The notes beneath the pieces were generated by a model that saw only the letters and a list, made by a program, of their open reading frames with translations, ran no database searches and had not been told where the DNA came from. Positions 12,001 through 23,812 of a DNA stretch of 64,000 bases are shown here, piece by piece. The stretch is from Cyclospora cayetanensis. Taxonomy: Eukaryota; Apicomplexa; Conoidasida; Eucoccidiorida; Eimeriidae. The translations under genes were made by a program, and so were the position numbers. How positions within the stretch are numbered: the first letter of the stretch is position 1; each line of letters begins with the position of its first letter. Location of the stretch: NCBI RefSeq assembly GCF_002999335.1, contig NW_020312369.1:1-64000 (forward strand). The letters run 5' to 3'.

Positions 12001-15000
12001 TTAGTGGGGCTGTGTAGCTCTAGAGAGATGTGAGACGACGCAGTATGAATAGCGCTGCACTTGCTTGCAGCACCTCCACTCTCTGTGGGTTGCGCTCAAC
12101 ACCATACAAGCGGCTTCTTGTGTCTAAAGGGATGCAACTTACCCTAATGTGAACTCTTCCACTGTTTCGATGTACGCGTCTGGGTGGCGTGAAGCTACCA
12201 TGAGTTTTGCAACCTGCTGTTGAAGGGACGGCGAGTAAGAGGCAGGAGCGACACTTAGGCAGAGTACGTAGTCTGACAAGTAGCCTTCCAAGCTTGGGCA
12301 TCGGCTGCCTGACATCTCTGGGCTGTCGCCCAAAGCGATTTCAGATGAACTGTCTGTGTTGGTTTGTTGAAAAGCAGCTTGTATTTCGGGACTTGGCTGG
12401 TACTGTGCTGGGCAGAGGGCAATGCTGGACACGTATTGGGAGATTTCCATAAACCTTGGCACAGCCATCGGCAGGATCTGATCACACACATTTGCATGCA
12501 GAAAAAGAAGCGATCATCTGCATGCAAACCGAGTGGTATGCGTGATCGCTGGGCAAGCTGACTAGTAGTATACTGCAGTTGTATGCTGCAATTCCGATCA
12601 AGATGCACGCGTGTTGCACAGAGAAGCCACTGTGAGTGTGTACTCACAGTGTTCTCGGATATCCTAAAAATCTTGACCGCGGAGTTCAAGTTGCCTTGCA
12701 GGCACAGTTGCAAGAAGAGGCCTCTCTGCAGCGTTACCCGTGTAGTCACTAAAAAGGGTACAAGGAAGGCTACCACCTGGAGCATGCAGATTTCGTTTGG
12801 TGTAAGGGCCTCCTCGAGAGCCCTGTTGGTTCGCATGGGCGCTTCAGGCGCTGCACCCGAACCTCGGATCCACCATTTGTGTAGGAAGGAGTGCGTGCGC
12901 GTGAGCCAGCAGTACGATTTGTTTTCTTGCCGGAGTGTGCCATCGAGGGCCTCCTTCGCCGCATACAAGTCTCTATAAGGACTGTCCTCCCATAGATCTT
13001 CACCCAAAAGCTCCATAATAAATGGAAAAAGGGGGGTCCCGACAAATGTCGAAGCATGCCCCGTCAAAAGCAGGAGGCTTGCAGCTGTAAATGCGTGGGC
13101 CAGCACGAGCAGCTCTGGGGGTGCTGGTGTGCCGACGCCGCCTCTGGCGAGGTGAAGCATCTGCCAGTGCACGTCTAGCACGTTTAGACTCTTAGTTGAA
13201 TCTGAGCTGGTGCCTGTGCGTACGGCCGCAGCAGCTGCTGACAAAAGAAGCTCCTTGACAGCTTTCTCATGAAGTGTTGCATCGTGCGTCATCAGCAGAA
13301 TACACGGTGACGGCCGCCCTTTGCAGACATGGTGGGCCTGCAAGAAATTTCACACACGCACAGCCCCCCCCCCGGAAACAGTACATTAGGCCTGAAACTC
13401 CGTGCGTCTAGCACGCAGCGCACCAAGCTGATAACCTTTTCCCGCTCACGTTGTCTGCAGCATGCCGTCCAGCAAGCAGTCGAACGATCATTAGCTCCTC
13501 GACGCTGTCGGCAGCATCAAGGAGCGCATGCCACGCCGCATGCTGCTTTGAACCCGACGCTTCCGGCTCTCCAAGGGGGCAGCAGTCTGGCAGGATTCCT
13601 GGAGGCAGTTTGACAAGCCTATCGCTCCAAAGAGGATGCCAGCTTAGGGTGTTGCAAGAGGCACTCCCCAAATCGTCCCTGTGTGGCAGTCTGTAACCCC
13701 GCCAAAGAAGAAGACGCGCGCAGCGCAGCCTTGTTGCGCTGGCAGCCGCGAAGAACTCCTGGCCCCTGATCGAGGTTTCTACGGCATTCAACACAAATTC
13801 TGCCACGCTGAACGCTTCAGGCTCCCCCGCAGCCTCCCCACCGACTGTACAGACACCCCGGCTGCAGCGCAGCAGCAGGCGATCTGCCTCCTGCGGGAAG
13901 AGCACGTAGATCGCCATGAGGTCGAGGTGCCTCTCTTGCGTGTCCAACAGTTCTTGGAGGCCCTCTGAGCAATGAGGCGCAATTTCTTCCAAATCACTAC
14001 GCTGGGCTTCGTCGAAGACGGAGAGTTTCGCGCGTAGGGCTTTCGTGTGCCGCACAAGAACCTGGCAAAGCGCAGTTTCCGTCAAGAGCGCTCTCACGGG
14101 GATGCTCCCCCGCGGTGCACGCAGCGTTTCCTCAGAAGCCTTCAAGGTCTGTGTGAGTTGGCGCAAAGCGAAAAACGCGAAAGCGAGAGTCTCGGGGGGA
14201 GTTTTGAGTGCCACGCCCTCTGCGCGTGCAAGCAGCCGTTGGAGGGCACTCCCGAGAGCTCTGGGTATTTCGTCTGCTTCTGCTGCCTGCTGGCCAAGCG
14301 CAGGCTGCTTGCCAGAGCGCCAGTGTTCAATCCTCGCGGCTGCCCCCCTCGAAATGAAAGCGGCGAGGTCTAGGAGCACTGCCCCTCTTGGAGTGGCGAG
14401 CGGCGTGGGGGTGAAGGCGGCTTGCTGGGGGCGCGACAGCACGTGTCTGCATGCAAGCTGCCAAAACGTTCCGCTGAAAGCCTGGTACGAAGCCTCTTCT
14501 GCCGTCATGAGCAGCTCCGCACAGGCCGCATCGAGAGAAGAGTCGAGCGAAAAGAGAGCAGCCGAAACAGAGCACCCCTGCCCCGTTCGCTGCTCCCACG
14601 CGGCAGCGAACGGCAGAATTTCTGCGTGTCGTTCTAGCAGCGTCGAGAGCGCAGCTTCGGTGTCAGTGTCGGTGTCAGCACTGCCCCGCATGTCTGCAGT
14701 GCTTCGCAAGCTTGCGCCTTCGCGCGGCTTCCCCCTCTGCCGCTCACGCTGCCTGAGCTCCCCTTGCATGCGGAGAGCGACCAGGAGTTGAGCGGCAGCC
14801 CCCAGAGGTTGGAGGCTCTCTAGGAGAGCCTCCCACTGGCAAACAGGGAGGTTGAGGAGCACCAGCGATACGAGATCGCTTGCTTCGCCTGGAGGAGGTG
14901 TTTCGCCTGCGCCTCCTCCTGCACTCTCTGGGGGAGATGGCGAGGTCACTTGAGCGGCGTGACAGAATGCCTCCTGTTTGCTGCCGCTGGCGATCTGCGT

Positions 15001-16718
15001 TTGCCAGTCCTCGAAAACATCCCACGCGCCGCAGTCAAGGAGAACCCTTGCACCGTGCAGCATGTGCATTTTCAGTGCGGCAACGCAGAGGGGAAAAGCG
15101 TCCGTCCTACGCTGCAGGAGGGCGGAGCGCTGCCTCACCGCGAAAATCAGGCAGATGGTGCTGTCAGCTGCAGCGGCGACGAGACTTGTCGCGAAGCGGT
15201 CTGTCTTCGCCTCTTTTTCCCCTGGAGCGGCGTCCTCCTCGCTTTCTCCGTGCGGCTTTGAAGAGGCCCTTGCTGCACGCAGAGTCTCGCCGAGATCGTC
15301 TTCTTTTGCCGAGAGACAAGGAGGGAAAGGGGGCAGAAGGAGGGCTGCCACATCCAGAGATGGCGCAGCCAGCTGCAAGGCGTCTAGCGCGTCTTCTTCT
15401 GCCAGACTGCCTAGACCTGTCCACTCAACAACGCATCGAGCGGCCTGCAGTAGCGTCTCCTCCGTCGCATCGTGACGAAGGACTGCAGAGGAGGCGGCAG
15501 CTCCTGCTGTTGCTGTTGTTGGCATTGGTGCTGCTGTTGCTGTTGCATGTCGAAGAGCCGGCAAGAGCAGCCATGCCGCTTCGCACTTGCAGGAAGAGAC
15601 GCAGCAGGCGAACAGCCTGCGAACCAACAAAACGCGTCGCTGCAGCTCCTCAAAAGGAAGGCGGCAGCATGCTGGTGCACCCAAAAGGGAGATTCGATGC
15701 CTTGCTGCTTCTGCTGCTGCTGATAGCGTTGCTGGTGTTGGGGAAGACAGCGATGCTTCTTGAGGCTCTTGAGGCTGCAGACGCATCTGCTGGCAGAGCT
15801 GGAACAAAGTTGAAGGGCTTAGGAGAGAGGGGGTGTTGGCGAAGTTGGAGCTCATGAGTGCCTCTAAGGATTCGATAAGAACGCCACCGAAAGCCACAGG
15901 CGCAGTTTTTAGCAGCAGACACACGGCAGAAGACGCGTCGGAGATGATGGCCTCTTGCGTTAAGGGCGACGCATTGAGCAGAAGCACCTTCCGCAGATGC
16001 TCGAGCCGAAGATTTAAGCCTTCCCCTTCCAGACTCTCATCTGGAAGCAGAAAAAGAGGCGTGCTGCCCGTGGTTCCTCGAGGCAGCGCACTAACCCCTG
16101 CTGGCGCACTAAAGGGGCCCCCCTTGGGGGCCCCTCCGCAACGCGTAGGATCCACCAGCGACTCGCTGTCTCGCTGCTGCTGCTGCTCGTGCTGCTGCTG
16201 CATCTGTGGCGGTCCAAAAGGAGCGGCACCGGTGTCTAGCAGCGCAGCTGGAGGGAGCGGAGATGCCGCGTGAGTTATATCGGAATCCTCGCGATCTTTT
16301 CCAACTTTTGGAGATGCCTTCGCAGCGTCTTGAGCTCCTGCGAAGGTGGGCGCTGCAGCACAAGACAGCAGTGCCTGCTGTGCTCCTGCAGCGCTACGTT
16401 GGACGCCGCAAAAAGCCTCGGAAGGTGACAGACTGGTGGTCGTAGAGTAAGTTTCGAGAGGGGCATGCAGCACACGCTTCGGCTGCAGCGGGGGCAGCTC
16501 TTTCAGCGGCTTGCTGAGTGGCATTGCAGCGCTGACAGCTGCTGCTGCAGCGTCAATCAGCGAGGCATCTTCTGCACCGATCTGCAACAACACCTCCCGC
16601 CTATATACACTGTCCGCAATGAGTCGAGCTCCCGGAAGCAGCAGGGGGGAGAGGCTGCTACTACTGCAGCTGCTGGTGCTGTTGCTGGTGCTGTTGCTGC
16701 TGCTGTTGCTGCTGCTGT

Positions 16719-16762
<44 letters not shown>

Positions 16763-19700
16763 CTCTTGCTCCTAGGGTATCGCTGGGGAACTTTGTGGAG
16801 GAAGCGCAGCAGCAGCAGCAGCGCATGCGCGAGGCGCTGGAGCCGCCCATCACGTGGGGATGGCTTCGAGAGCAGCAGCAGCGGCAGTGCATTCAGCAGC
16901 AGCAGCTGCTGAACGACTAAGGCTACGTCTGCTGCCGTAAGGCCCTTCGTTTGCAGCAGAGAATGCGCGAAAGCCGAGCAAACGTCGGCAGGGGGCAGGA
17001 GGCTACTCCCCGCTGCAGAAGAACGCTGTTCATTTGCAGAGCCTGCGGCGCATGCTGCCTCCTCTGTGGCTGGCAGCATCAACACTGCAACAGAACTGTC
17101 TCGCCATAGGAGAGCCTTACAGTCTGCGAAGCTGCGCGGCACAGGAGCAAGCCCCCAGCTCTCCGCATGCTGCAGCTGCAGCATCAGCTGCTCCTGCGAC
17201 GTTCCCCAAGTGGGCGAAAAAAGAGCGGCAATCAACGCCGCCTCGTTGCTTCCTTCCATCACTTCGCGCAAGAGCAGCAGCTCCCTTGTGACGTGGCGAG
17301 CGAAGGCTTTCACTCGGGCAGAGGCCCCTGTTTCTTTTCTCGATGTTTCGGCAGCGGCGCGTGAGCGGTGCGGCAACGAGAGAGGCATGCCTTTCTGCTG
17401 TGGCTGCTGCTGTTGGTGCTGCTGTTGCTGTTGCTGCTGCTGCTGCTGTTGAATAGAATGCGAGTCTCCCGCATCTACGTCTTTTGCCGCTCTTGCGACA
17501 GAGTACAGTTGCTTCGCGCTAGCCGCGGCAGAAGCCACGGCTTCACCTGCGGCTTCGAAGGCAGAAACAAACAAAAACGAGGGATGCCCTTCTTGATCTC
17601 TGCCTGCACCTGCCGCTGCTGAGCCTTCTTTGCTGCCCAGCAGCTGCAAGACAGAGCGACCTAGCGCGAAGTAAGGGGAACTGCCGTTGCTGCTGCTGCA
17701 GCTGCCGCTGGAGTTCAACAGCGGGAGCTGGCGAGGCGCTGACAGCCAGACGGCAGATGCAGCAGAGGCGCGCAGCGCAGCGTCTGCCGCCTCTGCGCTG
17801 CGAGTCTCTCCTGCATCTGCCGTCTCTGGCGCAGATTTGAAGGGCCGCACTAAATCTGCTGCCGTCTCTGGAACCCAGTTGACACATGCTCTTCGAGGCG
17901 CACTCGCGACACTAGCAGCTGCAGTAGCAGTAGCTGCAGCAGCAGCAGCGCGTCGAGCAGCGGATTCTTCATGCACAAGTCGAGGGAGTTGACTGACGGC
18001 TGCCACGCAGGCTGCAGCCGCTAGGAGGCGGCATGCGAAATGAGGGGCTTCCTGCTGCATGCAATCTGCAGCAACAGACTCTCCTAGACACACCAAAAGA
18101 GGCTGTTCAGCAGCCTGCTGCTCCTCGACAAGCAGCGAATGCGCTGCCTCAACAGATCGGGAGGCCTCTCCTGCCGGCACAGCAGCAGCAGCTACTGCAT
18201 CTGCTGTTGTTGCTGTTGCTGTTGCAGCAGCTACTGCATCTGCTGTTGTTGCTGTTGCTGTTGCAGCAGCTACTGCATCTGCTGTTGGTGCTGTTGCTGT
18301 TGCTGCTGCCGTAAAAGTACCGCCGAAAGTCTCCTCCTCTACGCCTCTATGGCGTTTATTTCGTGTAGGTTCGATGAAGCCTTGCTGCGACGTGTCTTTC
18401 CGCTTTGCGCTCTCCTCGCCTAACGCTCCAGCAGCAGCAGCAGCAGCTGCAGCGGCTGCTGCTGCTGCTGCTCGCTTGCGCTGCAGCTCAACAGCAAGGA
18501 GGGTTGCCGCTACGGTGACTGCCTCGCGTCTCCGATGCAAGGCGCTATATGCGCGGCCTCTTGCAGTGTCGAGCAGCAGCTGTGCCTCGCGTGCAGGAAG
18601 CGACAGCAATTGCACAAGGCTCTTCAGCAGGCTGCCGTGCTGCAGAGTCATGGACGGCTCTACTTCCAGCAGATCTCGGAGCAGCTTTTGCCTGCCCGAG
18701 AGAGTCTGCAGCTGGCGACGAAGCCGCGTAGGCTCCACCAGCCGCTCAAGGATGTTTGCTGCGACAGCAGCATCACCTGCAGTCGCTGCTGAAGCTGCTG
18801 CTACAGACTCATCGAAGTTTGGAGCTGGGGGCGAAACTTCTGCCTCTTGAGCAGCTCCTGCAGCAGCAGCGCCGAGGGCAGCAGCTGACAGCCGAGCCTC
18901 GTTCCCTCCAGACACGTCAGCAGCTGTCTCAGCTGTCTCAGCCTCAGATGACAGCAGCGCGTTGATAGCAGCGCCTCTTGCGCGGCTCAGTGCTGCGGCT
19001 ACTGCGGCTGCCGATGCGGCACTTATAGCAGAAGGCAGGAAGGAGGAACGGTCCTGCTTCTCCTGCTGCTGCCGCTGCAGCAAGTCACTCAGCAAACATA
19101 CAACTGCATGCAGCGTCTGCTCAGCGCCGACATCGGCTTTGAGACGCTGCAGCCGTCGCTCCAGCTGCCGGTGCTCTCGTGGATGCTGCTGCGCTGTCAG
19201 CGCAGCAGCATCCACAAGAACCGCTGCCTGCTGCAGCGCAGCATCCGCGAAAGCACTGGAAAAAGATGACAGACACGGAGATCCTTCATTCAACAGCCGA
19301 CGGGCTGTTTGCAGCAGCACACGGCCGCTGCACTCTGCAAATTCCGCTGGAGCTGCAGCGCCAGAGAGGATCGCTGCCTCCCTCCAAATGGGGAGCAACA
19401 GCAGCAAAGGGTGCTGCTGCTGCTGCTGCTGCTTTGCCGTCTGCAGAGGCGGGAGTGAGGCTAGCAGCAGCGCAAGACGCTGGAAAAAATCCTGAGGCTG
19501 CAGAGCCATCGCCAACTTGCGGTGTAAACGAACCGCCAAAGAGAGCAGCGCCGTCCACTGGGCAGCATCCGCATCGCCTGCTGTATCGCCAGCTGCATCG
19601 CTGCTGCGGCTCCTGCTGCTGCTGCCGCTGCGCCACTGCTGCTGCTGCTTCCAGTTCTGCCAGATTGCCCGCTTCAACAGAGGGAGGAGCAGCATCTCTG

Positions 19701-19882
19701 CGGCTGCAGCGCTGAACGCAGCTGCGCGCAAGTCTAGCAGCGTTGCTCTCAAAGGCAAGCTGCTCAAAGACTCCTCTCCCCCAGCGCTGGATATCAGCTG
19801 CTGAGTCATCCCCACTGCATCCATGTGATGCAACAAAAGCGAGACATCCTCCTGCAGTTCCCCTTCAGATGCCAGAGACACG

Positions 19883-19916
<34 letters not shown>

Positions 19917-22895
19917 CTGTGGGATGGGTTGCCCAACAGTCTTTCGCCTTAGACTGCTGCGGAAACGCCTGCTGCTGCTCTTGTTGCTCTTGTTGCTGCT
20001 GCAATTTTCGCTGCTGGAGGAGAACTTCTAGCAGGACGGCTTTTGCGTAGGGAGCTACGAAGGCAGCAGGCAGAAGAGAGTCGCCTTTTCTGTATGCCGT
20101 GATACGCGCAAGCTGGAGCAGCAGCGAAGGCTGTGGGAAGAGGCGCTGTGCAGGAGGTATCGAGAAAGAGCTGCTTGCGGCAGCCAACATCAGCAGCGTC
20201 CAAGGCAGCAGCCGCAGAGCTGCATGCTCGGGGAGGGAGGCAGCGGCAGGGATGTTCGAGGCGGAGATTGCATCTGCTGCGGCTTGAAGGGCAGCGCGCG
20301 CAGAGCAGCGGGAGATGCGAAGCATCGCAGCGGCAAGAAGAGGATCTGCTGCATCCGTGGCAATGCAGAGGGAGAGCTCCTGAAGCAGATCCCCCCCGGA
20401 GAGACACGCATCCAAGGCAGTTAGCACCGCTTCCTCGTCGCACGCATCGTCGTGAGGCTGCTGCCTCGCTGCTGCTTCTTCTTCTGCAGAGGCGGCGACA
20501 GCAGCCTTGCTAGCCTTGCTAGTTGTCGTCGAAGCATGCGCTTCAGGATGGAGCTGGTGAACACGCTGCGGAAAGCATGCGCGCAAAGCCCTAAAAGGCT
20601 CTACAAGCAGAGGCACAACTGCAGCAGCAGCCCTATTGACACGCCGCTGCTGCATGCAATAGTTTTCTGGAATCCTGCTCGGAAGGCGAGCTGCTGCTGC
20701 TGCTGCCGCTGCTGCTGCTGCCGCTGCTGCTGCTGCTGCTGCTGTTGCCGGTTCCAGCTGTTGCTGCGCTCGGTGAGCGGCGAGGAGGTGCAGCAGCAGC
20801 AGCAGCATGCGAGTAGCATCTGGCAGTCTCGCGAAGCGGCAAAAATCCTCGACAGCTCCTTCTGCCAGCACGCGCTTTTGCTGCTGCCGCTGCAACTGCT
20901 GCCGGCATGGATGGCGTCTTGCAGCAGCTGCCACTCCCGTCCTCCTGAGCTGCTGCAAATGCGGCCAGCTCGCTACAGTGCTGCTGCTGCTGCACGGCAA
21001 CTGCGGCTGTTGCTGCGGCTGCTTCGAAGGCTGCATGGCGTCTCGAAGGAACTGCCGCAACAGACAGAACTGCCGCATCAAGCCGTGCAAAGCGAAGAGC
21101 CGTCGCACGGGTGGCTGCGAATTCTCCTTGAGGGAAGTTGGAGAAAGCGTCTTTAGCAAGTCACTGTCTAGTCCCCACGGAGCTGTCTTCTGCTTCACGC
21201 ATCCTGGAGAGACTGACTGCGTGGCAGGATTCACGGCTGCTGAGGGGGGTAAGCGTCTCGGGGATGTAGGTGAGGATGCTGCTGCCTCTCCTCCTGCTGC
21301 TGCTGCCTCTCCTCCTGCTGCTGCTCGTGAAGGCTTCGATCCAGCTGCAACGACAGCCGCGGCAAGCGAGGCTCCTGCAGCGACGGCAGCAGCCTTTTCC
21401 CGCTGCCGTTGCTGCTCTCGCAGCTCGCTCAGCTGGCGCTGCTGTGCCTGCTGCTGCAGCAGCGGAGACAGCCGCGCGAAGGCGAGGGCTTCCCTCGAGC
21501 GCTGCCGCTGCGCTGCTGCAGCGGCTGCAGAGGCAGCAACTGCAGCGGGCAGAGGCTCTTCGAGGATCAGGTGCAAGCAGGCAGTTGCAAGAGGCAGAGC
21601 GCAAGTCTGCAGCAGTCCAGTGCCGCGTATGATGGCGAGGCAGCGCCTTACTGCCCACACCGCAAGCTCCGCAGCTGAAGGCTTCTGCGCAGCACTGCCT
21701 CGCTCGCTGCAGGCGGGAGAACGCCTCAGCAAATGCAGCCAGTGGAAAGGCGGCAACGACTCGGGGAAGGCACTGAGGACTGCCTGCCAGGAGGCACGCA
21801 GCTCTTCAGGATGCTGCTGCAGCGTCACTTCGACTGCGAATGTCTGTGCGTGAGCGGCGAAGAGACAAGCGACTTCCAGCGCGAAAGAGGACTGCTTCTC
21901 TGCCCCGTCCAAGGAGGTGGCGCCTTCTGCGCGCTGCAGGAGATGCCACAAAGCCCTCTGCAAGTGCTGCAGCAGCAGATATTCGACTGGACGTGAAGCA
22001 GCAGCAGCAGCAGCGGCAGAGGCAGCCGCATCAGCACTTGCGAGCAAGCGAGAGTTGGGCTCCTCTTCCTTCTCCTGCTGCTGCTGCGAGAGCAGTCCAT
22101 TCCCAGCAGCAAGCGGAGCAGCAGCCTCTGTTTCCTTTAGGCCGTCTGTGACACCAGGCACGCTGGCTGCCGCCTCCGAGAGACGCAGCAACATTTCGCA
22201 GCGTCGAAGCCTCGTAGTCGCAGCGGCAATCTGCAGCGCAGATTCTCACAAACGCAACGCAAGACTGAAGCTGCTCGCCAGACGAAACTCCCCACCTCCC
22301 ACATACCAACAGCAGCCCCCTTTCTTTATTCCCTTCTAGCGAAAGTGCGTCTCAAAGGCAGGCCGACTTAAAGAAAGAAAACGAGCTCTCTCGGAACTGT
22401 AGCCTGCGACTGCCAGAGAGGTTGCGATGCACAGATGCATGCATGCATCCCTCAGCATGCCATGCCGCTTGCCTGAAGAGGAGCCGCTCCGTCAGCCTCC
22501 GCGACTTTTCGCTGCTCCTGCAGCTTCAGCGCATGCCGCAGAAGCAGCGCGAGACGTCGCAGAGGCAAAGGGTCAGAGCACCAGGCCCCCTCTGCAACAG
22601 CAGCAACAGCGGCAGCCGTGAGTTGCATGCGATTCTCGCTTTCGCCGTCCGTCGTAGCGAAGGGGTTGTAAGCGAGCGCCTCCGACAGCAGCCAGCAGTC
22701 CAGCGCGTCACCAGCAGCGGCATTCGTGGCGCGATGAATTTTGAAGACTGCCTGCAGCATCCAGCGCAGAACGAGCCACAAGGCGCGAAGCACAAGGCGC
22801 AGGCAGGCCTTAAAAGTGCACTCCTTCCAGCCTCCCCTGCATGCGGGGGAGGCAAGATGCAATAGTAGGCAGTACAACAAAACAGCTGCAGCCAT
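12001..22895 (-). CDS. Giant homopolymer-rich coccidian protein (about 3,436 residues), function unknown
   Basis: The gene is read on the - strand. Exons: about 22895-22473 (5' end uncertain), 22230-13450 (a single exon of nearly 8.8 kb), 13337-12648, 12477-12143 and 12082-12001. With ATG 22895 the total is exactly 3,437 codons including the stop. The first intron needs a GC donor (CAG then GCAAGC) and is in phase. Without it, the start would be ATG 22194. Leu/Ala-rich helical-looking blocks are broken by runs of Ala, Ser/Asn and Gln. The last three exons are almost free of runs (for example LEEALTPNEICMLQVVAFL, then YVLCLSVAPASYSPSLQQQ). I recognise no catalytic motif or named domain. A helical-repeat scaffold is possible but is inference. 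The in-frame TAA at the 12143 donor is avoided by the last intron. Confidence 0.75.
16680..16770 (-). repeat. CAG-type triplet run coding Ser/Asn tract
   Basis: On the + strand this is CTG/TTG triplets, read on the - strand as AGC/AAC. It gives a run of Ser with scattered Asn in the giant protein. Neighbouring runs of the same triplet are read in other frames: Gln at about 17400-17455, and Ala at about 18430-18475, 19880-19915 and 20690-20750. The same repeat is therefore used in all three sense frames. Confidence 0.85.
18187..18304 (-). repeat. 39-bp coding tandem repeat (13-residue unit)
   Basis: Three nearly perfect copies of a 39-base unit within the giant gene. Read on the - strand each gives the 13-residue unit AAATATATTADAV; one copy has Pro for Thr. 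The unit length is a multiple of three, so copy number can change without a frameshift. Low divergence between copies points to recent expansion. Confidence 0.9.
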
Positions 22896-23459
22896 TCTCC
22901 CCCCTAGCAGGAAGGAGAACTGCTGGGAGTCTCTCGTACGCTGGCTCTGTCTCTCAGCGACGGAATTTTCGAGGTGCCCCTCAGCGAGGGCACACGGCGC
23001 CTCGCTGCCAGGGAGAGGACATAAAACAACCGCAGTCGCAAAAGCTCGCATCCTTCCCACCCGCAAAGAACGAACGAACATCCCACCCAAGCAGGCAGAG
23101 CTCAAATTGCAGGAAAAATAGAGAGACGCAGACGGCAAGGCACACGTCAGAAAAGCAGAGCGGCAACGGCGCTTCTAAACAGCAACTAAAATGAGAAAAG
23201 GAGGCCAAAATGCGCACGCATGGGAAGATTTCGCGAAAGGCGTCGAAGGAAGAAAAAAACCAAGAAAGAATACAGACAGACACCGTGTGGATATATATAT
23301 ATATATGTATATGTATGTAGAGCCGCCAGGGACGGCAGCACATACGAAGGAAATCCAGGAAAAAGAATACTTGAGAGAAAAAAGGGCACACAGATGTATA
23401 CATACACGCAGCAGGAACGGCTTCTATACGAGACAGACAACACAAGTGCAAGGCGCAGT

Positions 23460-23812
23460 GCCTGCAATCATGCAAGCAATCCATCAAGCAATCAAGCAGT
23501 CCATTATTCAATCGATCAGGCAGTCAAGCAGTCAGTCTGTCAATCAATCAATTGAATAGTAAGCCAATTAAACAATCAATCAAACAATCAATCCATAATT
23601 CAATCAATCAATTAACCAAGGAGTCCATGAATCCATCCAATAATCCATCAATTAATCCATCAATTAATCAAACGATCAATCAAAGCAGACATCAATCCAT
23701 CAAACGATTGAACAAACGATCAATCAATCCATCCATCACGCAATTGATCAGTCGATCCATGAATCGATCGAGCAGTCAAGCAGTTACTCAATCACCTGAA
23801 AGTCTTCCTCCG
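23460..23812 (+). repeat. Degenerate ATCA tetranucleotide repeat
   Basis: About 350 bases dominated by AATC/ATCA/ATCC units, giving Asn/Gln/Ser/Ile-rich frames on the + strand. It lies between two - strand genes, and its right edge overlaps the 3' end of the 1,180-residue gene. A short TA tract is at 23288-23310. I see no gene in 22896-23460 other than possible upstream exons of the giant gene. This tetranucleotide occurs nowhere else in the window. Confidence 0.85.

Noticed and set aside
16511..16912. Poly-Leu and poly-Cys + strand frames opposite the giant gene (also 18033-18423, 25443-25759)
   Set aside because: They are antisense shadows of CAG runs in the - strand gene.
13408..22194. 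Treating the 2,928-codon frame as a complete single-exon gene
   Set aside because: Both ends join in phase to further exons: a donor at 13450 to an acceptor at 13337, and an upstream exon through 22473/22230.
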